A DNA stretch of 64,000 bases, taken from an uncultured Kordiimonas sp. GTDB lineage: Bacteria > Pseudomonadota > Alphaproteobacteria > Sphingomonadales > Kordiimonadaceae. The translations under genes were made by a program, and so were the position numbers. Shown here piece by piece: positions 1 to 8,178 of the stretch (the first letter of the stretch is position 1; each line of letters opens with the position of its first letter). Where the stretch lies: NCBI GenBank assembly GCA_947500295.1, contig CANMRM010000002.1, positions 310,001 through 374,000 on the forward strand, given 5' to 3'. Under the pieces are notes generated by a model, which was not told the origin of the DNA, did no database searches, and saw only the letters and a list, made by a program, of their open reading frames with translations.

Positions 1-123
1 TCACGTCTACACACAAGGACGTTAAAGCCACCAAAAACCGTCAAAATTGAGGCAGTCACTTGATTTCCCTTCAAAAGCGGAGGAACTTGCAACAAACGTG
101 GCCTTCCATCACTGGATCTTGCA

Positions 124-3030
124 TTGCTGACACCCGACATAAAATCAGGTTCGCCTCGTGCGTTTGACGCCGCCAAGGTAACCGAAATTTTGGCAGAGTT
201 GGAATCGGTGGCGAGCGGAAAGAACCTTGCCGCCGACCATCTTGAATTACTTGAGGTGATCCTGGGAAACAGTCCGTATCTGGCGTCACTTATACGGCGC
301 TATCCTGAAGACACACTCAACTTCGTTCAAAACCCGGCCGACGCATGCTTTGGCAACCTTTCCAATGCTCTTTCTCAGCCAAGACCCGCTGAAGAAACCG
401 AAGCTGACTTCATGTCGTTTTTGCGTGAGCAAAAGAACCTTGCAGCACTTTTGATTGCAATGGCTGATTGCTCCGGAACCTGGCCCCTGGAGACAGTAAC
501 CAAGAAACTGAGTGAGTTTGCAAACCTGTGTCTGGAGCTTGCAATCGCAAAAGCCCTTAGGGTTCGGATGAAAGCTGGTGACCTGCCGTGGCCGGATGGT
601 TTGTCGCCGTCATCGCCCATCTCCGTTGAAGCTAACCAGACCTGCGGCTATTTTATCCTCGGCCTTGGCAAACTCGGTGCTGAAGAACTCAACTATTCTT
701 CGGATATTGATTTGATCGCCTTGTATGACCCGGAAAAAGCCGACTATGTCGGGCGAAAATCCCTGTCCGACTGCTTTATCAAGTTGACGCAGGATGTGGT
801 TCGCTACATTGATCAGCGGACCATGCATGGATATGTGTTCCGTGTCGACCTGCGGCTTAGGCCGGACCCCGGAGCAACCCCTGTTGCACTCTCCCTGGAC
901 GCCGCATTGGGCTACTATCACAGCGTTGCTGCCAATTGGGAGCGATCAGCCATGATCAAAGCGTCATTTGCGGCTGGCGATCCAGAACGAGCACAAGCCT
1001 ATCTTGATGAGTTGTCGGCTTGGGTTTGGCGACGCAACATGGATTTTGAGGCTCTCAGGGATATTGCGGCGATCAAGAACCAGATCAATCGGCATTACGA
1101 TATTGAAGATGCAGATTTTGCAGGATTTGACGTCAAACTTGGTATCGGTGGCATCCGCGAAATCGAATTCTACGCGCAGGTAAACCAGCTGCTGCATGGC
1201 GGGCGCAATCCGTCGCTGCGAATGCACAGCACCATGGCAACCCTGTCGCACCTGCACACACTTGATCTCACACCACATCAGGTTTGCGAAGACTTGCTTG
1301 CTGCGTACAGGTACCTGCGAATGCTTGAACACCGCATTCAGATGATCCATGACGAGCAAACCCATTCCATTCCGTCCGGCCCGGAAGACATAGACCGGCT
1401 GACTTGTTTTCTGGGCTACGCCTCACAGGAAGACTTCAGGCAAGACCTGGTGAACCATACCAAATTGGTCAGCCGTCATTATGACAACTTGCTGCCCGAC
1501 AGCGGCGAGCAGTCCACGGCCCTGACGGAAAAACAGCTCAAGAGCCTGCTGGTGCAGTCGACAATCAAAAATGTGGACGCCGCGTACGATCTGGTTGCGG
1601 CGTGGCAGTATGGTCGATACCGGAGCCTGAAAACCAATCGAGCCCGCGCTCTTCTGGCGCAGTGTTTGCCGGAGCTCATGTCAGGTTTTTCACAGTCAAG
1701 CTCTCCGGACGCAGCGCTAATAAGGTTTGATGCATTTCTCTCGCAGCTGCCAGCCGGAGTTCAGTTGTTTTCCTTGCTCCAGTCAAACCCGTCACTACTT
1801 GGCTTGCTAACTCGCATTATTGGCCTCGCTCCAGCCCTTTCAGCGACCCTCGCCAAAACACCCGGCTTGTGGGACACCGTGCTGGACGGACAGTTTTTTG
1901 CTCCCACCGAAAACAAGGAATTGCTGAGCAAGGAGTTGCGCGTACAACTCTCTGCTGCGCGAGACTACCAGGATGTGCTGGATTATGTCCGGCGTTTCGC
2001 TGCCGAAAAGAAATTTCGCAGCGGTGTGCACATGCTTGAAGGCATTTCAGGTGCATCGGAAATTGGCGCTGCCCTGTCAGACGTTGCCGATGTGATTCTT
2101 CAGGAACTGGTTCCAGCCGTCGAGGCCGATTTTGCTGAAAAGCATGGCTTTTTCGAAGGGCAACAAACCGGCATTGGCATCATCGCGCTTGGAAAGTACG
2201 GTGGTCGTGAACTCACCCATACGTCAGATCTGGATATTGTATTTGTATACCCCGGCGTCGGTGACGGCAGCTTTTCCAACGGACAAAAGCCTCTATCAGC
2301 CAATGTATATTACACCCGGTTGGCGCAGCACATTATTACCGCCATAACGGCGCTGACACCGGAAGGCCGACTGTTTGAAGTGGATACCCGCTTGCGCCCG
2401 TCCGGCAACCAGGGCCCGTTGGCTGTTTCGCTGGATAGTTTTGGCGAATATTACAAGGGCGGCGCTTGGACATGGGAATTCCTGGCGTTGACAAGAGCCC
2501 GTCTGGTTTACAGCCAGCCGGAAATGATACAACCAGCAAGTGACGCAATCACCAGCGCCTTCAAAAACCTTCCCGCGCACGACGTTCTGGTCAAAGATGC
2601 GGTGCAGATGCGCCGCAAACTAGCCGACGAGTTTGCAACCGATAATATCTGGGACGTAAAACACATCAGAGGAGGTCTGGTCGACATCGAGTTTATCTGC
2701 CAATTCCTGTCTTTGGCGCATCATGGCAGACTGAACGGCCGCGTCGTCGCCAACACACCGGACTGCCTCAATGAATTGCTGTCGACCGGTGTGCTCAAGG
2801 AAAAAGAGTTCCAGTCACTCCTTCATGGCTACAAGTTGCAGATGACAGTCCAATCATTGCTCAGGCTTTGCCTTGAAACAATACCCGGCTCAGGCAATGA
2901 CATCCCCACCGGCTTGCAGGAAATATTGCTCGAAAACAGCTACTTCGGGAGCATGGACTCGCTTTTGGACGGTATCGGAAGTGCCCAGCAAGACTGTCAT
3001 GCATTGTTCAAATCACTGGTGGGTGACTAA
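124..3030 (+). CDS. glnE: Bifunctional glutamine synthetase adenylyltransferase / adenylyl-removing enzyme
   Basis: This cytoplasmic enzyme adds AMP to, and removes it from, glutamine synthetase according to nitrogen status signalled by PII. The 968-residue length is normal for the family. Two nucleotidyltransferase modules are visible: an N-terminal one with GLGKLGAEELNYSSDIDLI near residue 180 (adenylyl-removing half) and a C-terminal one with ALGKYGGRELTHTSDLDIV near residue 687 (adenylylating half). Both carry the G-x(n)-SDxD metal-binding signature. The frame is closed by a TGA at 61-63. The first plausible start is TTG at 124. A good GGAGGA at 79-84 is not well spaced to it, so the exact start is uncertain. 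No glnB or glnA lies in the window. Family assignment is certain; the start is not. Confidence 0.95.
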   Translation: MLTPDIKSGSPRAFDAAKVTEILAELESVASGKNLAADHLELLEVILGNSPYLASLIRRYPEDTLNFVQNPADACFGNLSNALSQPRPAEETEADFMSFLREQKNLAALLIAMADCSGTWPLETVTKKLSEFANLCLELAIAKALRVRMKAGDLPWPDGLSPSSPISVEANQTCGYFILGLGKLGAEELNYSSDIDLIALYDPEKADYVGRKSLSDCFIKLTQDVVRYIDQRTMHGYVFRVDLRLRPDPGATPVALSLDAALGYYHSVAANWERSAMIKASFAAGDPERAQAYLDELSAWVWRRNMDFEALRDIAAIKNQINRHYDIEDADFAGFDVKLGIGGIREIEFYAQVNQLLHGGRNPSLRMHSTMATLSHLHTLDLTPHQVCEDLLAAYRYLRMLEHRIQMIHDEQTHSIPSGPEDIDRLTCFLGYASQEDFRQDLVNHTKLVSRHYDNLLPDSGEQSTALTEKQLKSLLVQSTIKNVDAAYDLVAAWQYGRYRSLKTNRARALLAQCLPELMSGFSQSSSPDAALIRFDAFLSQLPAGVQLFSLLQSNPSLLGLLTRIIGLAPALSATLAKTPGLWDTVLDGQFFAPTENKELLSKELRVQLSAARDYQDVLDYVRRFAAEKKFRSGVHMLEGISGASEIGAALSDVADVILQELVPAVEADFAEKHGFFEGQQTGIGIIALGKYGGRELTHTSDLDIVFVYPGVGDGSFSNGQKPLSANVYYTRLAQHIITAITALTPEGRLFEVDTRLRPSGNQGPLAVSLDSFGEYYKGGAWTWEFLALTRARLVYSQPEMIQPASDAITSAFKNLPAHDVLVKDAVQMRRKLADEFATDNIWDVKHIRGGLVDIEFICQFLSLAHHGRLNGRVVANTPDCLNELLSTGVLKEKEFQSLLHGYKLQMTVQSLLRLCLETIPGSGNDIPTGLQEILLENSYFGSMDSLLDGIGSAQQDCHALFKSLVGD

Positions 3031-3158
3031 ATTACCATTTGAGTGGCTGCCCGCAGCGGGTACCAACAAGTGGGACAGCACCCGATAATTCTTGCATCTC
3101 GCAATGGTGGCGATAGTGTCGCTATCAACTTCGCAACAGACATGACAAAGGCTTTCAG

Positions 3159-3623
<465 letters not shown>

Positions 3624-3646
3624 TTGGGCGGCCTAACAGAAAATCC

Positions 3647-4456
3647 ATGGAACAAAACTGGCAAAATATCAGCGAGGCCGCCTGTGCGGTTTTGAACACC
3701 GGGAAGGCGACCGACAAGGCAACAGTGGCGCGTCAGGTCGCTGCTCGCTGGCGTGAAGGTGAGCTGTTGTTTGCCTTCAGCGCAAAACCGCCTGACCGGC
3801 CTGCGCGGCCAAACGCACCGCAACTGCTGCCCCCGGCGGAGATGCCGCGCCGCAGGAAAGGCGGCAACGAGGCCAACAAGCGAGCCCTTTTGCACGCTGT
3901 CGCGCATATTGAGCTGAACGCCATTGATCTTGCATTCGACATCATCGTGCGCTTTGGAAACATCATGCCACGCGGCTTCACCGACGACTGGATCGGCGTG
4001 GGTGACGATGAAGCCCGGCACTTCACCCTGTTGAACAGTCGACTAAAAGCCAGCGAAAGCTTCTACGGCGACCTGCCCGCTCATGACGGACTGTGGCAAT
4101 CCTCGATGGATACCGCCAGTAACCTTGCGGCAAGGCTGGCCGTTGTCCCCATGGTGCTTGAAGCACGCGGGCTTGATGTATCTCCTGCGATGATTGAACA
4201 ATTCAAGAATACGGGCGACACTGTCTCTGCCGACGTTCTGCAGACAATATACGATGATGAGATCGGGCATGTCGCCGTGGGCTCCCGCTGGTTCAAGTTT
4301 TTAGCAGGCAAGGTCAACCGGGATCCCGAGCAATGGTTCCAGGAATTGGTGGCTAAATATTTTCATGGTCACCTGAAACCGCCGTTCAATACAACAGCGC
4401 GCAACAGAGCCGGCCTGCCCGAGAGCTTTTACCAGCCTTTGGCAACGGGCTCCTAA
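3647..4456 (+). CDS. DUF455 ferritin-like protein
   Basis: A 269-residue protein of the DUF455 family, a ferritin-like four-helix group. The central helix HIELNAIDLAFDII (about residues 87-100) supplies the Glu/His pattern typical of di-iron carboxylate helices. Further candidate ligands lie in DDEARHFTLL (about 124-133) and DDEIGHVAVGS (about 203-213), giving the repeated E-x2-H arrangement of ferritin-like diiron centres. Substrate and reaction are unknown. Similarity to the tRNA hydroxylase MiaE fold is a family-level inference only. It follows bcp closely, which could hint at iron or oxygen-linked chemistry. Confidence 0.85.
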   Translation: MEQNWQNISEAACAVLNTGKATDKATVARQVAARWREGELLFAFSAKPPDRPARPNAPQLLPPAEMPRRRKGGNEANKRALLHAVAHIELNAIDLAFDIIVRFGNIMPRGFTDDWIGVGDDEARHFTLLNSRLKASESFYGDLPAHDGLWQSSMDTASNLAARLAVVPMVLEARGLDVSPAMIEQFKNTGDTVSADVLQTIYDDEIGHVAVGSRWFKFLAGKVNRDPEQWFQELVAKYFHGHLKPPFNTTARNRAGLPESFYQPLATGS

Positions 4457-4622
4457 TCTCGAAATTGCCCCAATTGCGAGCTTGACCTGACGCATAAAAA
4501 TGGGTGGAATGCGCCAAATTTAATCGATTGTTTGTAATATATTGCTATATTATCTTCGAAAGCCCGAAAAAACGGGCAAAAACAATCAGTTGAGTGAAAC
4601 GCATAGCGGTTGAGATAGTAGT

Positions 4623-5891
4623 TTGACGGACTCCCCGACAAAGATAACCATGTATCTTGCCCGGTTTCAGGCATGGCGCGCCGCCTATTTTCCTGAACGG
4701 CAGCTGTTTCTGCGCAGCCAGGGTCGTGTGCGTTTTCTGACCATCCACAGCTATACGCAGATGGCAATATCAGCCGCTCTCTTGGGGGCTGTTAGCTGGG
4801 GCGCTGTCACCAGCTACGCTTACCTGACTCGCGACAAAGTCCTTGAAAACAAGAACAAAACAATTTCGACCATGTCCTCACAGTACAAGACATTGTCGAA
4901 CGATTTTTCTGCCCTTGAAGCAGAAGTTGAACGCCGGGCAATTCTGCTGGAAGAAAGACAGCGTTTTCTCGAAGAAATGCTGGAGGTTGATCAGCCGGTG
5001 GTGGAAACCGTGGCGGACGAACAGGAAGCAACCCCAAGCTCTGAAGCCGAGCCTTCTGCGACAACAACCGCTGCACCTGAACAGCAGTCTTCACTGTTTA
5101 ACCGGCTGTTCGCGGAATCATCTGCAAATGCTGCCGCGCCTTCTCACTCTGACAGACGCGGCCACCTTCTGGAACGGCTGCGCCTACTGGAAGCTCGCCA
5201 GCGCGATGTTGCGGACACTTTGTTGCAGGACGCAACACGCCGCATTGAGTTTGTTGACCAGACCCTCGCGGTGACGGACTTGTCGAGCGCCGATCTTTTG
5301 AGCAAGAGTTCTCCTGCAGCAGCTGCGGTGGGTGGCCCCTATGTGCCTGACATTACGTTTGACGGCGTGTTTGACGTTGAAGATGGGCAGACTTTTTCCT
5401 CGCTGAAGGAAACTGAAAATCGCCTTAAGATGGTCACAAATGCGCTGGATAGTTATCCGGTCGGCAAACCAGCTGAAAAATATTATATTTCAAGTCGTTT
5501 TGGACGACGCCAGGACCCTTTCAAGAAGACCTGGGCCCGCCATTACGGGCTTGATATGGCCGGATGGCCGGGCACCGCAATCACAGCGACTGCTCCGGGC
5601 ACGGTAATATACGCCGGCTGGTATGGTCCATATGGCAACATGGTCGAAATTGATCATGGAAACGGCTTCCGCACCCGCTACGGGCATATGCGAAAGCTGC
5701 GTGTGAAAAAAAATGAGCAAGTTGATTTGGGGCAACAAGTTGGTGACATGGGAAAAACAGGTCGGGCAACCGATACCCATGTACACTATGAAGTTTGGTT
5801 CGACGACAAAGTCCGCGACCCAATGCCCTTCATAAAGGCAGCAGAGAATGTTCTCAAAATCCAGGGAAGACATGAAGAAACCAATGAATAA
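4623..5891 (+). CDS. M23-family peptidoglycan endopeptidase, membrane anchored
   Basis: This 422-residue protein has a short cytoplasmic N-terminus, one membrane span near residues 47-65, a coiled-coil segment (about 75-125), a Gln/Ala/Glu-rich linker and a C-terminal LytM/M23 domain (about 280-405). The zinc and catalytic motifs are intact: HYGLDMAG (HxxxD) and the later HVHYEVWF (HxH), so it should be an active periplasmic endopeptidase cutting peptide cross-links. The start used is TTG at 4623; ATG at 4650 is an alternative. Its 3' end overlaps the bactofilin start. In stalked and budding alphaproteobacteria such M23 peptidases work with bactofilins in local wall synthesis, so a role in shape is inferred. 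Confidence 0.9.
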   Translation: MTDSPTKITMYLARFQAWRAAYFPERQLFLRSQGRVRFLTIHSYTQMAISAALLGAVSWGAVTSYAYLTRDKVLENKNKTISTMSSQYKTLSNDFSALEAEVERRAILLEERQRFLEEMLEVDQPVVETVADEQEATPSSEAEPSATTTAAPEQQSSLFNRLFAESSANAAAPSHSDRRGHLLERLRLLEARQRDVADTLLQDATRRIEFVDQTLAVTDLSSADLLSKSSPAAAAVGGPYVPDITFDGVFDVEDGQTFSSLKETENRLKMVTNALDSYPVGKPAEKYYISSRFGRRQDPFKKTWARHYGLDMAGWPGTAITATAPGTVIYAGWYGPYGNMVEIDHGNGFRTRYGHMRKLRVKKNEQVDLGQQVGDMGKTGRATDTHVHYEVWFDDKVRDPMPFIKAAENVLKIQGRHEETNE

Positions 5892-6306
5892 TCCGAACCC
5901 AACCCCGCGCCCGGGTTCTGCACCCACTCCGTCCATCGTTGGCCCGGATGTGCAAATCGAAGGCAACGTAAAAACCGTTGGTGAGTTACAGCTTGATGGC
6001 TCGATTACAGGCGATCTTGCCTGCGGCAGCCTTGTCATGGGTGAAACCGGTACTGTTAATGGCACAATTGCTGCTGAAACCGTGACTATTCGTGGCACCG
6101 TGAAAGGTGAAATACGCTCGAAGTCAGTCCGCCTGGAAAAAAGTGCGGTGGTGGAAGGCGATGTTTACCATGAGAGCCTGTCGGTGGAAGCTGGCGCCAA
6201 GCTGACGGGCCGTTTTGCCCACACGTCAGGTGTCAGGGAAAAAGCGCAAAAGCCGCAAACCGAAACACCATCGTTTGTGGAGGCCAAAAAGCCTGCAGCC
6301 GAGTAA
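5872..6306 (+). CDS. Bactofilin (polymer-forming cytoskeletal protein)
   Basis: Bactofilins form nucleotide-independent beta-helical filaments that scaffold cell-wall enzymes at the membrane. This 144-residue protein has the usual short Pro/Asn-rich N-terminus, then the repeated short beta strands of the family (VQIEGNVKTVGELQLDGSI onward), with glycine/valine periodicity through about residue 115 and a charged tail. ATG 5872 was chosen because AGGGA at 5863-5867 lies just upstream; ATG 5884 is also possible. An in-frame ATG at 5848 is less likely. The gene overlaps the upstream M23 peptidase by about 20 bp, which indicates translational coupling and a shared morphogenetic job. A strong terminator follows. 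Confidence 0.92.
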   Translation: MKKPMNNPNPTPRPGSAPTPSIVGPDVQIEGNVKTVGELQLDGSITGDLACGSLVMGETGTVNGTIAAETVTIRGTVKGEIRSKSVRLEKSAVVEGDVYHESLSVEAGAKLTGRFAHTSGVREKAQKPQTETPSFVEAKKPAAE

Positions 6307-6324
6307 ACAATTCAGAACAAAATT

Positions 6325-6356
6325 AAAAAAGGGGCATCACAGGACGCCCCTTTTTT
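6325..6356 (+). terminator. Rho-independent terminator after bactofilin
   Basis: AAAAAAGGGGC pairs with GCCCCTTTTTT around a 10-nt loop, giving a G/C-rich stem followed by a T-run. The flanking A-run makes it usable in both directions, which suits its place between convergent bactofilin (+) and the ClpP-like gene (-). Confidence 0.9.
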
Positions 6357-6395
6357 GTGTTCAGTCACCGTGATGGTAATTACGGCGATGGCAAT

Positions 6396-6992
6396 TTAAG
6401 CCATTTCACTTTCGCTGGTGATTATTTTGCCGACAATCCCATACTCCTGTGCATCCTTGCATTCCAGCCAGAAATCCCGGTCGACATCAGCTTCAATTTT
6501 CTTGAGAGGCGTACCGGTGGCTTCGGCAAAAATCTTGTTCAGGCGCACCCGCATCTTGACGATCTCCTGCGCTGCAATATGGATATTCGTGGCGTCTCCA
6601 CGAACACCGCCGCTCGGTTGGTGCAACAGAAAACGGGTATTTGGCAGCGCGTAGCGGTTTTCTTTTTTTGCCGCAACGTAAATCAGGGCCCCGGCGCTTG
6701 CGACCCAACCTGTACCCAGCACCCGCACCTCGGGTTTGATGAACTTGATGGTATCATGGATCATGTCACCTGACTCTACATGCCCGCCCGGTGAAGATAT
6801 AATCACCGTGATGGGGTCATCAGAAAGGTGCGCAAGTGCCATCAGACGCGCGCAGGTATCACGCGCTATATCCTGATTGATCTCTCCCGTGACAAATATC
6901 TTGCGGGCTTCAAACAGAAGCTTCTGAAGCTGCTCACCGCCCTTGTCCGTTTTGTTTTCTGCGTCGTCTTCTTTCATAAAACTATCCTTCAC
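6396..6992 (-). CDS. ClpP-family serine protease (short paralogue)
   Basis: A 198-residue member of the S14/ClpP family. The catalytic triad can be placed: Ser99 in GWVASAGA, His124 in LLHQPSGG, Asp173 in the DRDFW segment; the H-D spacing of 49 matches canonical ClpP. Differences from housekeeping ClpP include an acidic/lysine-rich N-terminus ([12 protein letters not shown]) instead of the usual axial-loop sequence, and GWVASAG for the common GMASSMA. It sits 10 bp downstream of prfB, not beside clpX or tig, so it is probably an accessory paralogue that may form mixed or separate rings. Whether it uses ClpX or ClpA, and its substrates, cannot be told from the sequence. Confidence 0.85.
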   Translation of the reverse strand: MKDSFMKEDDAENKTDKGGEQLQKLLFEARKIFVTGEINQDIARDTCARLMALAHLSDDPITVIISSPGGHVESGDMIHDTIKFIKPEVRVLGTGWVASAGALIYVAAKKENRYALPNTRFLLHQPSGGVRGDATNIHIAAQEIVKMRVRLNKIFAEATGTPLKKIEADVDRDFWLECKDAQEYGIVGKIITSESEMA

Positions 6993-7002
6993 ATCTAAAC
7001 CT

Positions 7003-8131
7003 TTATTCTATGTCGCTGACCTCAGCGGACTCACCATGCACACGCGCTGCAAGAGCAGCAGCCATAAATGCATCGAGGTCGCCGTCAAGCACCTTGTCAG
7101 GCTGGCCAGACTCCTCGCCTGTCCGCAGGTCTTTAACCATCTGGTAGGGCTGCATTACATAAGACCTGATCTGATGGCCCCAGCCAATCTCCGTCTTTTG
7201 CGCATTCACGGCATTGGCTTCTTCTTCGCGCCTGCGCAGCTCCTCTTCATAGAGCCTTGCTTTCAACATGCTCATCGCCGCAGCCCGGTTCTTGTGTTGT
7301 GATCGCTCCGCCTGGCACTGAACAACGATACCGGAAGGCTCGTGCGTAATCCTGACGGCACTGTCGGTCGTGTTCACGTGCTGACCACCAGCCCCTGAAG
7401 CCCGATATGTATCCACTTTCAGATCACTGTCATTGATCTCGATATCTATTGAGTCGTCAATTACAGGGTAAACCCAGACTGACGCAAAGCTGGTGTGCCT
7501 GCGTGCGTTGCTGTCATATGGCGAGATACGGACCAACCTGTGAACGCCGGACTCGGTTTTAAGCCATCCGTAGGCATCCTCACCTTTCACCTGAAGAGTG
7601 GCTGACTTGATGCCCGCCTCTTCACCTGGCATGTATTGTACTGTGTCAACTTTATAGCCGCGACGCTCCGCCCAACGTGCATACATACGCAGCAGCATAT
7701 TGGCCCAGTCTTGGCTTTCGGTACCGCCCGCGCCGGAATGGATTTCAACATACGTGTCGTTTCCATCAGCTTCGCCGGAAAGCAGCGCCTGAAGCTCGGC
7801 TTTTTTGGCAGATTCGGCGAGCCCTGCCAATTGCTCGACAGCTTCATTTTCCATGTCCGTGTCGCCGTCAATCTCAGCAAGTTCTATGATCTCGAGCGTG
7901 TCGGCAAGATCAACCTCAATCTCGCGCACGGCTTTAATGGCGTCATCTAGCTTGGTGCGCTCGCGCATCAGTTTCTGTGCGTCGGTGGGATTGTTCCAAA
8001 GGTCCGGGTCTTCGGCCAGCGCATTCAGCTCTTCAAGCCGCAATAATGCCTGATCCCAGTCAAAGATGCCTCCTCAGCAGTGCCATTGACTGCTGGAGTT
8101 GGTCTACGGTTGCCTGAGCTTCCGCACGCAT
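7003..8131 (-). CDS. prfB: Peptide chain release factor 2, expressed by programmed +1 frameshift
   Basis: RF2 recognises UGA and UAA stop codons and triggers peptide release. The gene is in two frames. A 23-codon leader opens at ATG 8131 ([19 protein letters not shown]...) and stops at TGA 8062-8060. The main frame continues after a +1 shift as [15 protein letters not shown]. The shifted product is 375 residues. The GGQ hydrolysis motif is present (GAGGQHVN), and the stop-recognition tripeptide appears as SPY within [12 protein letters not shown], where E. coli has SPF. Calling only the ungapped frame from 8043 would lose 29 residues. The mrcA gene ends 47 bp upstream on the same strand and the ClpP-like gene follows. 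Confidence 0.96.
8059..8074 (-). promoter_or_regulatory. prfB recoding site: internal Shine-Dalgarno plus CTT TGA C slippery stop
   Basis: On the minus strand an AGGAGG (8074-8069) is followed by a 3-nt spacer and then CTT TGA C (8065-8059). This is the classical bacterial RF2 frameshift element: the internal SD lies at the short distance that promotes +1 slippage of the CUU-decoding tRNA when UGA decoding is slow, so RF2 controls its own synthesis. Confidence 0.97.
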
Positions 8132-8178
8132 AAGCTATATCCTTTGTCATTGAGGCCCAACAGAGCCTACTGACAATG

